Assembly (NCBI RefSeq): GCF_021018895.1
Contig: NC_079376.1
Span: 19,008,001-19,072,000 of the forward strand
Source of the DNA: Seriola aureovittata
Taxonomy: Eukaryota > Chordata > Actinopteri > Carangiformes > Carangidae
Direction of reading: 5' to 3'
DNA: 64,000 bases
Shown: positions 44,690 to 58,425 of the stretch, piece after piece
Layout of the letters: every line of letters begins with the position of its first letter
How positions within the stretch are numbered: the first letter of the stretch is position 1
Position numbers and translations under genes: made by a program
Notes under the pieces: generated by a model
The model's input: only the letters and a program-made list of their open reading frames with translations
The model's database searches: none
Told to the model about the DNA's origin: nothing

Positions 44690-45570
44690 AATTTCTGCTA
44701 AAGTACATTTTTAAACTGTAGTAAGTACATTATCATCTAACACAGCTCAATAACTTAGCTGGCCTAAATTAACTTTTTGGTTAGCTATACATTTTTATAG
44801 GTAGGCTATTAGCATCTAACACATCCTAGTTTTGCTGGCTAAACTAAAGAAACTTACATTAGTAAGATCATGACTGAGGATTTTGTAATCAATTAATGAC
44901 AAGGAAGATGCCTTGTGTTTAGGGTATATAAGTTGATTTAGGTTAATTATTAAGGTGTGATAGAATCCAATTAGTATATTAATATGTTATCTAATATTCT
45001 TATTTGATAATGTATAGCATTAGCATATAAACATCTATAGCTTGGCCTAATTAAATTAACTTTTGGGTTAGCTAAAATATATTATTAACTGAATTATATT
45101 CTATGCGGTCACCATTATTAAGCTGTATTACCATCTAATACAGTTTAATGAAGCTTTAGCTGAATTAAATTGTCTTTTGATTTGGCTCTAATAAAATTAG
45201 CATCTATGATATTAAGCTGTTTTACCATCTAATACAGGTTAATGACGTAGCTTAGCTGAAATAATTTAACTTTGGGGTTACTAAACTAAATTACTAAACT
45301 GTATTAGCACCTAATAGAGTTTAATCATGTATTTTAACTTAATTAAATTATCTTTTGGGTTGACTATATTACAATTAACATCTATATCAAGCTGTTTTAG
45401 CATCTAATACGGTTTAATAATTAATTTTATCTGGAATAAATTAACTTTTGGGTTGCTAAAATACATTATTAAACTGTATTAGCATCTGATATAGTTTAAC
45501 AATGTATCTTAGCTGAATTAAAAATCCTTTTGGGTTGCTAAACTCCATTATAAAGCTTTATCAGATGGAA
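44690..45570. repeat. AT-rich diverged tandem array with a palindrome in each unit
   Basis: Units of about 80-95 bp repeat the text ctgtattagcatctaatac, then agtttaat, a tagctgaattaaatt segment and aacttttgggttgctaaa. Clear units centre at about 45130, 45225, 45310, 45402 and 45485, with more diverged ones towards 44700. CTGTATTA is followed four to six bases later by its complement TAATACAG in several units, so each can fold into a small hairpin. No coding potential was seen. Confidence 0.8.
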
Positions 45571-45639
45571 ATAGTGTGTGGAATATTTTGCTGAGCTCTA
45601 AAAGTGCTGTGTTCAGCCTGAGTTGCATGTTTTCTCTTC

Positions 45640-45810
45640 GCTGTAAATTATAGATTAGATATGTGCACAGAAGTTGTTTCAGACAGTCAGCTTCCTCCGC
45701 GGTGTCTCATGGACTGTACCACACCGTGAGCCTCCCCCTTCCCTCACCCTTGGAGTGGGCCGCTCCCCCTTCTTCACCGCCCGCGTTGGTTGAAGCCAAA
45801 ACAGAACATC
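45640..45810 (+). promoter_or_regulatory. syt14: syt14 promoter and 5' UTR
   Basis: A GC-rich patch with several CpGs (ctccgcggtg, gggccgctccccc, caccgcccgcg) stands out from AT-rich surroundings and leads directly to the syt14 ATG. GC-box-like CCGCCC and CTCCCCCTT motifs fit a TATA-less promoter. The transcription start cannot be placed exactly. Confidence 0.6.
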
Positions 45811-45823
45811 ATGGCGATTGATG
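45811..45823 (+). CDS. syt14: synaptotagmin-14 coding exon 1 (13 nt)
   Basis: ATG with A at -3 and G at +4 reads MAID plus one base, ending at the consensus donor GATG|gtaagt (phase 1). Alone it would be too short to identify. Joined to the exon at 58426 it gives MAIDGGERNCGVHELICVRK, which matches the start of human SYT14 (MAIEGGERTCGVHELICIRK, from memory) at all but three of 20 positions and with the same exon phase. SYT14 is a Ca2+-independent C2-domain membrane-trafficking protein; the transmembrane segment and C2 domains must be encoded to the right of the window. Confidence 0.85.
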
Positions 45824-48800
45824 GTAAGTAGGCCAATAACGTCTCTCCTTTCCGTGTAATTAACTTCAGCTTGAAATAATACATGTCATAGGTGGATTCT
45901 TGACGAGAGAAAGTGAAAATGATTTCAGGAGAATGGCGCTTTCTTTGCCTGGAATCAGTGAAAGTTTTTGTTTTTCATTTCTTTAAAGCGGTGATTTTCC
46001 TTCGCTGTGTGAGAGTAGAGGAGACAGTGTTGAAGCGGCGTTTGCTCAGTGTGTTTCGAACAGTGGTGCTGAAAGGACAGCTCCGCTATTTAAACTGCAT
46101 GACATTTCCTGAAACGGAGAGAGGCTGAAACCGTGTGTTTGCTGTGCTCGTTGTGTTGTGTTCATATATTGGCTGGTCGATAATGTAGCCTCGCTGCATG
46201 TCGGTACTTTACAACTTGGATTAAAGAAAGCAAACCTCAGACAGACTGGGGTTTAAGGTTTTCTGTCAGTGGGTGCAATGGTGAAGGCAGAGTGCCATTT
46301 AGTGCCAAGTTTTCAGACCAGTTTCAATCTGTGGTTTTATTTATTTTATTTGCTTCAAGTCGCACCGTGCCCAGAGGTGTGCATTCACTCCTCACTTCTC
46401 TCTGCTTATGTAACTTCACAGGTTGTAAGCAGCTTTGCTGCTTAGTTTATCAGTTTGAACATCATAATGCTTGCAGCAGTGGAATACATTGCTTCAAATG
46501 TCACTGGAAAGAGGACATTATAGCTTAATGGTAAATTACCTGTTTTAATAATAGAGAGTGGTGGCCTTTTCTCTTCACTCAGAATGAAAAGCTGTGCTTT
46601 GGAAAAATTCCACCCACTTGTAGGGAATATCATAGCTTTAGTTGATTTAGATAAAGAGTGAAATATCACACACAGACACACACACACACACACACATATC
46701 TGAGTAGCTTCAAATGTCTTCTGTTCTAACACAAATGCCACCATAAAGTGTCTTCGAGGGGAACTTTTTTATTTATCTGTAGTTTTCATTTCAATAGTTA
46801 ATATTGCTTTCATGAGCAATGCATGTGATGAATGAACACTCAATGTAAGAGACACTGATTGATGATGACCATAAGGTGAAACATGGAAATATGGATCCAC
46901 ACTAGAATGTAATGTAAATATATGTATACATTGTTTTCATATGTTTTTTTTTTGTTTGTTTTTTAATATCGTTTCCCCAAAATAAATCATTGTCAGTGCT
47001 ACAGTTAATATGTTGTACATAACAGGGTGGAAAATGTTGAGTTTACACTGAGTTCCATTTGTTCCCATTTGCTTTTCACTGTAGTATTAATGTATGCTGT
47101 GGTTCTTGATATGAGTTTTAGGGTTTTATTTATAAGTGTGCAGTAGAGAAGTGATAAGAAGTAAGTGAAGAGAGAGCGAGAGATGGAGAATGACATACGG
47201 TACAAAGAAATTTCCCAGCCATGAATGCTGAAATCACAGTATATGGTATGTGTCGGAACCACTACAGGCCAGTAGCATGCCCCAAACCTGTGAAAGTTTA
47301 AGGTCTTCACCAGTCTTTGGAGGAATGGAGAACAAATGTAGGCCAGGAGGAATGCAGGACGCCAGGGTTCACCTCTAGAAAACAGCACAGTGATGTGAAC
47401 TCTCCTGGTCTTTCTGTAAACTAGGCAAATAGATCATCCAACAACCCAGGGCCTCTGGGATTTGCTAATCATACCTAACAATGCAGAATTAAGAAATGCA
47501 TTGTATCATCAAGTGTATGGATCTGGAAAAGTGAACCGTCAGTCACACCTGTAGTTTGATGTGTTTAGTGCGAAGAGTGATACATTTTTGTGGTGTATCA
47601 TTTAACACAATTCAGAAGTGATTCAGGACTTGATAACAGTCACATGGACTAATCCGAAACTTGTTCATGGGAAAGCTTTGCCTTCATTTGACATTTCATG
47701 ATTGGAGGGGAAAAGGACTTTTTGTCTTTTTTTCCACATGTTAGGGAAAAGGACATGAAGAAGCACTGAACAGGAACATCTTTTAACCACAAGTACATGT
47801 TTTATATATTCCTCAGTTCAGGCTTTGACCATTAATAATCCAAAACTAAAGGAGGAAATGTTCTGAAGTCTACAAATACCACAAGCTTACATCATAAGAG
47901 GCAACTTTTTACCCCTGAGCTGCCACATCTCCACCTCCTTCAGTTTCATATTGCTTATCCCACCCCACCCACTGACCTCAACTTCCTACTACATTAGTCA
48001 GCAAAGTGCTGTTTCCTGAAAGGCCATGATTATAGCAGCCCCTGTCAGCGATATTTCACCGCAGCTAGTTGGCTCTGCTGAGATTTATACAGCAGCTGTG
48101 GGGCTGACCGACACCTGCAGCATCCAGAGGCCGGGCTGTCAACACCAGTGGGAGGCTGGTGTTTCTGTCTGTACTTGTGATGTTAGGTTGGATGAGCATC
48201 AGGAGGTGTCACAAAAAACAGGAACAAGTTCAGCCTGACATTTTAGTGACAAGAGTTAATGTAGCTGTTATGATGTGTAAGTGACTCTGCGTGAATTTAA
48301 AAGGTGCTATTATTTAGAGTGCACTTTGTCGGCTCATTTAAAGTTCACACGCATGCGAGAACTGCACAACCCCAGTGCAAGTTTTCTGTGCCGACACTAA
48401 CTGAAGAAAATGGAAAAAACAAATTAAATACAAACTGCTGCACAAAGCATAGAGCAGCTTCAACCTAAAGATTTGATTTTTACTTTTTTCATCATTGATT
48501 AAAATGCCAATTATTATTTCTATTAATCTGTTAATTTTTTAAAGTACAAAATATAAAGAAACAGTGAAAAAAATGGCCATCGCAACTTCTTAGAGCCCAT
48601 ATACAATTCACTATTAAATATGACAAAGAAAAGCAGTAAATTCTCACATAGGAGAGGCAAGAGCTGGAAAATATTTCACATTTCTGCTTGAAAACTGACT
48701 GAAACAATTAATCGGTCATTGAAATAGTTCACTGACTAATCATTTCAGCTGCAAAGCTGATATACATGAGAGGGAGATAAAAGAAGGAAACATGATCAAA

Positions 48801-50164
48801 AACAGCCTGTTAAAAATGTCAAATGGTATTACAGCCATTAGGTTGAAATTAAAATATAATTTGTGACTCACAATTTTTCAGCTCTCATGATGCCTCAAAG
48901 CAAAGCCGCAGATATGTAGAGACTTTATTAACATATTCACAGATGTGTGATTAAGTCTTTTTTTTATTTATTTATTTATTTAGTTTTTTTTTTTTTGCTC
49001 ATTTAGATTGTGACTATGACTCACCATCTCTTAACTACCATTAGCACAGTGTGTTGCTTTAAATACCAAATATCAGAGCTCTTTAAGCTTGTTAATTGGA
49101 TATACCCAGCAGGCTCTCTGTGAAGAGATCACTGACTGACTTAACTAATCTTGTTCACACAAAAGCTTTTTTTTTTGTTAATTAAGTGACTGCTATAGAG
49201 ATTGAAAGATCAAACTTTTAGAAGTGCTGTAAAAACACATTCTAATTTGTTTACTTGACAAAAATTTAGATTTTCTTGTACAAATGTTATCTCATCGAGG
49301 CTCCACTGCTCAGCCTCCGGTCAGAGCTCAATGCATCAGCTCCTGTCACCAGCTGTAGACAGATTGACGGCCAACTGTAATGGATTTCACATATCCTGCT
49401 TCTGCACAGTTGTCTGGCCTGCAGACCGAAAAGCAGCCCAGCTTGCGCAATTGGTATTCTCAGTATGTGTGGTGTATATGAAGCCTTGTCGAGTCCTGAG
49501 TTGGAGCCAAGTACAGAGTAGGCAGACCCGGGGGTGTTGAGCAGTGGAAATATTATGTGTTAGAATTACAGCAACAGGGAAGCTCTGCATGCTGACATTT
49601 TGACAGTATCTTCCAAATCTCGCTGAAATTCCTGCCAGGTCATTTCTTTGTGCCTTTTTCAACCACGTTAGGTAAATCCTATGAAGAAATTCTTACATGT
49701 AGATCACAGATGTTGTTTGACCTGATAGAAAACAAACAAAAACAAACAGTATATGGTTTCCATGCCCTCCTTCTCCCTGCCCGTTTGCCTTTGAGAGCAA
49801 GAAACAGGATATGAGGTGATAATAGCCGATATGTCTTCAGACCATTTGTGCTAATGAGAGCTGTGAGAGAGTTTAGCTGGAGTAGAGCAATAGATTACTT
49901 TCAAAATAAAACTGTTTCCTGTCACGTCCCATAAATCAAAGAGGAGATTTCATATGAGCTAAAAGGCAGGGAAGAGGCTGCCGGTCTTTACGGCAAAGGT
50001 CTTGATTATTTATGATGGTTAGAATTAAAGCTGCTTTAATCAATATTCTTTTACAGTATATTAGCAATGGAAGAAATTATTTAACATAATGTAAAAACTG
50101 TTGCATATAGTAAAAAACCAAACAAGAATTATCTTCTGACTGCAGTTATTTCAATATGCATTTA

Positions 50165-50470
50165 GTTAAGCATATTAAAGCTGCAACAATCAATATGTAT
50201 AATATTCATAAACAATGGATAGATGGCTATTTGTAGTGTAAAAAGTTGTGTAAAAATAGTTCATATTATGCAGACATTATGACCAGCCCTGTCGTTAGTG
50301 TAGTTCTACAAAGCATTTTAGCGTCTCAGCTAATTGTTTTGGTTTTTTGTGTTTACAGTTTCACCCTCACAGCTCTCATCACTTGTTTCTAGCAGCAAGC
50401 AGGTTTTCATTGAAAAAGCTCTGATTGTCCACTGTTTGCTACCTGCCCAGCACCAAACAACTAGCTCATT
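50165..50470 (+). repeat. second copy of the AGCTGCAACAATCAAT repeat
   Basis: Starts aaagctgcaacaatcaatat, continues gatggctatttgtagtgtaa and gcgtctcagctaattgtttt. A third, more diverged copy starts aaagctgcacttatcaatat near 51753. Confidence 0.5.
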
Positions 50471-51749
50471 CTTACATTGATTAAGAACAGGAGTATGTGA
50501 CTTGCGTACATGCTGTCCTGTTGAATTGCGGACGCTGACCTCATTCTTTTGTGATGTTTTAGACTGTTCTCTTCAGTAGTATCTGTTTTGTTAATGTTCC
50601 TCGTGGATCACTCCCAGAACATTTTCGTTCAGGACCTGAGAGGTTTGATCTGTGGAGAGTCTGATGAGCGTGTAGTTCTTACAGCATGTGACTTTACTCT
50701 GGATACACAAATACAAACGCTCAGGCTGTGCTATTAACCCATGGGCGAAGATGGATTGCACACCCAAAGCACTGACTCATCATCAGCATTGTTTTCACTG
50801 TGTATTAGATTTTTCTGTCGTCTCAGGGATTGTTGTCTGGTTGAGACAAGGCAAGGGATTTGTCACTTCGTGCGGTTTAATTATTGATCACCTCTCCAGT
50901 TGACACGTGGCCGAATAATCTAACAATTATTGTGATGTAGTTTTTCGCAGTAGAAAGTTGCAGATATATGACAAAGAGATTTGTGTTTGATTTGGAATTG
51001 ACAGATTTGCTGGAAGAAAAAAGTTAAAATTATCATTTCTAATGCGTTTTTTTTCTGTTATTACCGTTGTCTGTTAGCTTGTTTGCAGGCTCAAGATTCA
51101 CAGTGTTTGTGAAATGAATATTCTGACTCTAAATTGGGAATATGTGGCTTTGTCAGTTCTAAAAATAAGGTATCATCTGCACTACTTTGGAAGTGTGCTT
51201 TCCATTGCCCTGGGCTATGGATAGCTCTGTTAATATGGAGCAGTGGTTATCTGTGACTTCACACAGTTCTCAGGTTCCTCATAAGAAAAACCGAGTGCAA
51301 CAGTAACTGTTGTACAGATGTAGTCTGCTGCTTTATGAACTTACAGCTGAACTGTCAGGTAAACTGGCTAATCTTTGACATGCCGTATCCTCCACCAGCT
51401 AATTGGCTTAGCCGCAGCTTATTCTGAAGTCGCTCTCCTCGTGCCTTTCATTATGAGAACACCAACATGTTTCATGAACAACCTGATGTAGCAGAAACCC
51501 TCCCCCTGCAAGTTTCAATAAAGAGGCTGAGCGATTTTCATGTAAAGGGCAGCTGACAAGCAGTCTGCCTCATAAATCAATTACTGCTATTGCTGAGAGG
51601 ATATGAAGTAACCTAATAAATAGAATAACACAAACTGGCTATCTGTCATTGTTTTACTGATGATAATGAGGACCACTCAACTTTTACCTGAAGTTCACTA
51701 AGTCCACTCAAGTAAAAATTGTTTCTGCATGCATTTATTTTATAATTTT

Positions 51750-52070
51750 AAAGCTGCACTTATCAATATTTTTATATCAATAAGGAGCCAAATGACTATG
51801 TGTAATGTAAAAAGGGGCGTCTGCATAGCTCTGCAGATCTCGTCAGTTCAAATGTTTTGATTCTGTCTTATCAACCTAGTTTCCAGCAGCAGCAGGGGGT
51901 TTGTTTCACAGAGAAATGTGTAATACACCCACTCTACGCAATCGGTGCAGCAAAAAACAGCATACTGTTAGTGACTAGCTAGTGAATACGGTTTAGCAGC
52001 TAGCATCTAGAAAAAACAGATATTTTCCCTAGAAGTTGTTGAAGACCAAAACAGAGGTGAAAGCAGAGTG
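51750..52070 (+). repeat. third, diverged copy of the AGCTGCAACAATCAAT repeat
   Basis: After the shared start it keeps the order aatgactatgtgtaatgtaa, then a tctgcagatct region, with weaker similarity beyond. It lies about 330 bases left of the foldback repeat at 52398. Confidence 0.4.
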
Positions 52071-52397
52071 AATATTAGACTTAAATTTGTCAGGTGACCA
52101 GAAGCAAGGACAGTGTTGACAACAACAACTTTATTTGGGGCTGTACAATTAATCGAAATATAATCAAAATTGCAATATGTCCAATTGCAATATCCAGATT
52201 GCAGGAGCTGAAATTTTTTTTGATAAAGGTAAAATGTGTCACAACATTGTGCACTGTTAGCACAATAAGCGCAGTGTTGCTATCGAGATGCCCCGGCCGA
52301 CAAATCATATTCTCCAGGTGTAAAAGAGCGTGTGTCATGTTAGGTTAACAGCTTGTCCTGTTGCCCCAGGTGACCAAAAAAATCCATAGATCCTGCA

Positions 52398-52798
52398 TTA
52401 AAGTTTGAGGAATAGTTCTAAATTTTGGGAAATGTGCTCATTCACTTTCTTACAGAGAGTTAGCGGGTTGATACCAATCTCATGTCTGTATAGTAAATAT
52501 GACGCTACTGACAGTAGCTTGTTAGGTTAGTTTAGCATAAAGACCGGACACAGGCTTTAACTAGTCTGGCTGGCATTATGGGGGCGAGTAGCCCTCATAA
52601 TGTGACATTGAGTATAACGATGGCTGTAGCAGCAGCTAATTGTTTCCTTCTGTTTCCAATCTTCGTACCAGGCTAAGCTAATCAGCTGCTTGTGGTAGCA
52701 TCATGATGGCTGTATGAGCATTAGAGTGGTATTGATCCTCTCATCTAACTCTCAGCAAAAAGCAGCACTAGTGAATTTCCCAAACTGCCAAACTTTAA
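52398..52798. repeat. foldback-type dispersed repeat, most complete copy
   Basis: It begins TTAAAGTTTG (52398-52407) and ends CAAACTTTAA (52789-52798), a perfect 10-bp terminal inverted repeat. The arms continue as imperfect inverted repeats of roughly 150-180 bp (left ttttgggaaatgtgctcatt and gagagttagcgggttgatac; right gtattgatcctctcatctaa and gtgaatttcccaaact). The TTAA at each end could be a target duplication, as in piggyBac- or Kolobok-type elements; this is inferred from one copy. Confidence 0.7.
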
Positions 52799-55700
52799 TC
52801 TTAAAAACCTTTTCTATGTAGCACAGGTTTGAAACTTAATGGGGTCAACACCACAAGTTTGTTTCCCTGAGCTCCTTTGTGTCATAGCACATTCTCTCCA
52901 CTGGCCTCAAACAACCAAATATCTCTGTCAGGTCAATTTCCTCAGCTTAACTTTCTGTGTCACGGCCCCAGTCCATCCCTCTCTCCTGAACCCAGACGTG
53001 TTGGCCTCAGCAGCCTGATTAGAGGGGGCAGGTAGAGGAGATTCCTTAAAGAAACTGGGACAAACCCTAAAAATGCTGCTAGCCTGGCCCCAGACGTCTG
53101 GATGAGGGAAGACAGTGACTCGATTTAGTTTGCAGAAGTGAGCCTCCTGGTGAAGCAGAGGGTGAGAAACAAGAACTCAGAAACTGCACGTATTGATCAC
53201 AGCTTAGGCTTCAAATTGATTTCTCTCAGACTCAAGGGGAGATCACGTGACTGTCTCCACGTACTGTCAACGTTTTATAAGCCTGTACTGTCTCCTCAGT
53301 GTTTTCTCAAAAGAATCACAGGTAGACACGAAGGGCACTTAAACGCTAAGTTATGAGTTTGTCAGAAACTGAAAAGACAGTTTGAGATAACATGCCTGTC
53401 TGATTATTTCATCACAGTGAGTGTGGTATATATTAGCCGCCTTGTTTGGCTGTAATATGAGGCAGATTTTTTCAGGCTGATCTTGTCGATTTTCCTTCGG
53501 AGGCTTTAAAGCAGCTCATTTGTCAGCGAGGCCATTTGTTTGACATCAACATGTCTGGGAGTTTGCTGAGTAATCAGGCTCTCTAACTTCATAAAGTCGT
53601 GCACAATTAGGGCTGCAACCAACAATTATTTACATTATCAGTTAATGAGCAGATTGCTTTCTCGATTAATCAGTTAGTTGCCAATTAATATTCTTTCCAT
53701 CGACTAATGGTGATTAAAATTTGGAGCTTAGGACTGTTTCTTGTGCATATTTACATGATTAATCTGTCCTTATGTTGTTGCACTGACGATAGGTTTGGAT
53801 TCATTAGCTGTTGTGTGACTCGTGATCCAGATGATGGTAATCAGGTACAAGACTGAGGAAAATATGTGGCATTGTGTGTGTTTTGTCTTGGACAACACTG
53901 CGTGTGAAACATTTACCTCCCTACTATGTTTGGAGGGAGTCCATGCAAAGATCGAGTAGATCATATTTTGAAGAAACTTGCTGCCTACATTAATCTATTA
54001 ATGAGTATTAATTGGCAGTGTGTTCACATTAGTTTTTCCCATGTGTTGTTGACAAGTACGAGTTAATGCCTTAATTTGCTTATTTTATGGTGTAATGGTG
54101 TTTTCATATATTTAGGTAATTAAGGTGAAACATCAGGGAATGAAAATGCTGTGTGTTTTAAATTAAATTTTGTTGCAAGTCCAATGACGGTGATAAAAAC
54201 GCTTTCTGTTTTGAATAGTACAATACAGTGGTAAGAAATGGCATCCTTGATAACAAAGGCTACATAAAAAAATGTGAGCACTGGTTTAAGGAGCTTCTAT
54301 TTGTGAAATATTTTAAAGATAGTAGTAGTTTTGCAGAATGTAGTTCGATATGAGCAACCAGCACCATGTACCTTATTCAAGAGCACATGTAAGAAAATGT
54401 TATTTTTTGACAAGTGTGGTGTGTGGTGAGTGAAAGAGGAGTGAAGGAGCTTCCTCCCACACGCAGCTGCTGTATCGATCTGCTGGACAACAGCAACAAC
54501 GGCTCCTGGTTTGGCAAGAAAGGTTTTTCCGACTGTCTTGTCATGTAGTGGAAGAACATGAGACTCATACACAGACACTGGTGTGGGTCTGACTGAGGTT
54601 TGTGTTTACTTGAACCTTTGATATTTTTTAACATTTTTCCTGTGACCATGATTAAACCAAATGAGAATATGGGCTCTTTGGGCAAATATTGATTTATCTG
54701 TTCATTGTTTTTTAGTGCATAATATGTCTAAAACACACAAAAACAAACAAAAAAAGCCCATCATTGAACAGGATTTTTTTGTCTAAACCACAAAAATATT
54801 CCATCCATTATCATAGAAGACTTTATCTCAAGTGTTGTTGAAGACAGCTTAAAGTCATGCTTTTACATTCATAACATTTTACAATAACTGGTTGTGTTTA
54901 AACGCAGACAGAAATATATAGATATGTGACTTTTGAAGAAGACAGTCCATTAGTATGCACTGTGTGCATTTTATGAAAATAACTTGCTCTTTCACATTTC
55001 AGGCAGGCACTCAGCTGGCCACCAACATCATTAAACGTTACCAGGACATGCGGTTAAATATATTTTGTAATGCCAGGTACTAAAATTCAACGTCAGGACA
55101 GTTTGATGCAGAATACTGACGACAACTGACATTGATATTTTGACTTGTGTTGCTACACAAAACAAAAACCATGTCGACGGCATGTTGGCATGTAAAATAC
55201 CAACATTCGTCTGGTAAACATCATGATGTCAGTTAACCAACATCAGGTTTTGACTACAACTCGATTTTCATTTCCAACCAAAATGTAATGTCTGTCCCAC
55301 ATTAGACTCAGATTCTTTACTGGGCGTGACTCAATTACCAATAATCTTCGTCTTGTTTTCTGGATGCATTGTATGAAATTAATTTTATTTCAGAATATTT
55401 ACAGGTGGTAAGACAATCTTTATTTCTGATATTTTAATGTGGGTTTTTTTTGCTGCCAATTAAACTTGAACCTGATAACAGATGTATCAGATAAATCAGA
55501 AATCAGGTTTGACTCCAGGTATTTTTCTGTTAACAGACCTGTGAAATGTTCATTTCTTCAGCCACCAACTCACTGATTCCATTACAGATGTGTAAATATT
55601 TCAGAAATTCCAACATTAGCTTGATATGAGAAATGAGGAATGAGGCGAAGGTCATGTGCCGGTATGACCATGACCTTCACACCACAGTTAAGCCATTTGT

Positions 55701-57539
55701 TTCATTGCTGTCGGCTTTTTGCAGCTTTAGTTCAGAATCTGACAAGTGTCACAGTTGAAGGCAGCCGGAGCTATTTGAAAGCTCAACCTGTAGGCAGATC
55801 CCAGAGGCTGCAGCAGAGCTCAGAGACTGAGAGGCCTCCTCAAGTGTGAGTAATAGTCCTGAATTACAGTCGGTCTGGAAGCCTGTCTGGTGAGGAAAGC
55901 CACGGTGAACTCTTTGTTAAGCCCTCTTCGTCCAAGATATATCTACCTCACAGTGTTGTGGTGAACGCTCACACCCCTGCAGCTGCCAGCCAGCGGTTCC
56001 ACTGAGCTGACACAGTGTTTGATAAGATTCAGAGTGACAGAGGACCTCAGTGAGGACACGCTGGTAGAGATGTGGCTTCCTTACTGGAAACTGTTGATGC
56101 TGCTGTATCCAAACTCAATCTTAGCTGAGAAAGTGGCGCTGTGAGACTTTGATGGTCCCCTGACTTTTCCTCTAGCGCCACCATGAAGTCCACAGTCATG
56201 GCGTTCACTCACGTCCCTACAAGAGTTTGACATGAAGACTGGTAAGACACTGGTGTTTTGTCAGTAGAGATATTCTGCTTTCTTGCATTGAAAAGAAGGT
56301 GCAGGTTCAAACCGCATCGCCATGCTGGTTTGAGAGACAATCAGTCATATGAAAGTAAATGGACTCTTACAATAAGACAAATAAAGCCTTTTCCTCCCAA
56401 ACTCCCTTTAGATGAGACAGCAGTAGGACACAACACTTACCTCTGCTGGCAGAGTGGCCATTTACAGAAAACTCAATTCAGACCTCAAATGTGCCTTTAG
56501 TGTATCCCACTGCAAAGAACTACTTTGAGAACTGGGGGGAGTGATTTCTTGCTAGAAACACACATAGAGTAAAGACTTGGAGTCCCGAATCCATGTTGCA
56601 GATTTATACATCCACCTTAAATCTAATTTAGAATGTGGGCTATCTTAAAATCAGCATAGAGACATCAAATATTCATCAAATACAACATTTTCCTTTCAGT
56701 CCAGAAGACCTGGAGTTAATTTGGTAATTAGGCCACTCAGTTCTCTTAATGAGTCTCAGAATATTCAGAGCTGTTTTAAAGCACTTTGAGATCTCTCCAG
56801 AATTCAGCCATGTGTCATCAAATCAAACAGTGATGATACAAGAGTGCGTAGATGTTGCCAAGAAATTGCACCAGGATTAGAAGACACACACCCTTCACAT
56901 TCAGAATTTGCTCACGCATGAGGATCACTGAACTGTACCGGCTTTAAAACAATGCTTTCCAGAGTCAGATCACACACTGACATCCCTTTCCCCATCCCTC
57001 TCCCCACTGGGTTTTAGCAAACCTAGTGAGTTGCATTCAAATGGCATCTGAGGATGCTGTAAAACATCTCAAGTCTTTATCTCTGCCGCCTGGTGCAGCT
57101 CCTAACAGCGATAAGCAAAATCAGCAAACTGTGACAGAAAGATACACAATCAAAGACACGAGATTTTATCACGCTGTGGGTTTTCCAAATGTCAGATGCT
57201 GCACATTGACTGTCACAATGTTCAGTAAATGTTCTGGTTCAGAGGGGGACTCAGCCGAAATAAATGCCATTTTCATACACTTTCATACTTTATTTTGTTG
57301 TAAGAAAAGATCTGGAACAGCTGCATATTTCAGATTGTGTTAAATGTTTTTGGTTTCATCCGGCCAATATTTCAAGGACAATTTTCAAATTCACAGTGAA
57401 GGACCACATCACTTGTGGGGATGAATGAGCGTCAGGGATGAAAGGATGAAAGTTTGAGGACAATTTGATGAATGGAAGGTCAAGTAGCGGTGGGCGAGTG
57501 AATGGAAGCTTGTGGGTTATGAATCCAGTGGGGAACTAA

Positions 57540-57700
57540 AAAGTAGTTGAACATTTTGTGAAAACTTTCTTGCCAAGAGTTAGATGAGAGGATCAGTATC
57601 ACTCAGATACAGTATCCACTAAATATGAAGCAGCAACCAGCAGCTGCTTAGCTTAGCTTAGCACAAATACTTGAAGCAGAGGGAAACAGCAAATCCTTTC
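57540..57700 (+). repeat. foldback-type dispersed repeat, left arm only
   Basis: It carries cttgccaagagttagatgag, aggatcagtatcactc and gcttagcttagcttagcaca, the same order as the left arm near 22490. No matching right arm follows. Confidence 0.6.
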
Positions 57701-58425
57701 TTCACTTTTGCTTTTTGTCTGTGAAAGAGGAAGGTTCTCTGTAAAGAAATTCATAGGAAGTTAAGACCAAGAGTATGTGCTATATAAAAAAAATTAATCA
57801 AAGTTGAGGTTTGAGGTGTTATGTGCACCTAAACAGGCCAAGATACTAACACAGGATTTACAGGGAACACATCAAAGGTCCCATATTATATAAAGTCTAT
57901 AAAATCTAGGTTTTTAACACATAATGCTAACTGCTTATCGGAGTATTCGTGGCTCTGAGTTTCCAGCCTTCCCATGCTCCTCTGCCCACAGAATCACATA
58001 AATCAAGCTGAGTACAGACACCTGTCCTCAGCTGCTGTTAAAACACTTGGGAACATTATGTGGGCAGTTAGAGCAGATAAATACCTAAAGCTTTTTACTT
58101 ACTGTCCATTAGTGCCTTGCTGAGGCTTAAGAGAAGAAAACGCAATTAAACTCCATGTCACTGCCATCTAAGTCAGTCATCATGTGCAGGCTGTTTGAAT
58201 AAGTATTAAATGTTTGCACTGCTGGAAATGAGACAGTAAGAGACCAGCTTGTACACCCACATCAGGCTGTCATCATCCAGTCTCTGTCAGTGTCTTCTAT
58301 CTGTGTTAATCCTGTCCTTTTTTGGAAATGTGTCTAAATGTAAAAACATATTTAAATGTGTTTCCATGATGTTTTGTCTGCCCTCCATCACGGCGTGGCT
58401 CATTGAAACTGCATTGTCTTTCCAG

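Larger units (their letters stand above)
45824..58425 (+). other. syt14: syt14 intron 1, 12.6 kb
   Basis: Between the two coding exons I see no other convincing gene. The intron holds interspersed repeats (about 50165-50470, 51750-52070, 52398-52798, 53620-53760, 56105-56280, 57540-57700), a short CA tract near 46670-46695, and otherwise unique AT-rich sequence. Several open frames of 60-100 codons lack splice context, conservation or codon bias. Confidence 0.6.

Noticed and set aside
54950..55082. Exon-like segment with acceptor (cacatttcag) and donor (GCCAG|gtacta) inside syt14 intron 1.
   Set aside because: Entered in the phase set by exon 1 it reaches TAA after about ten codons, and the exon at 58426 already continues the SYT14 protein perfectly.
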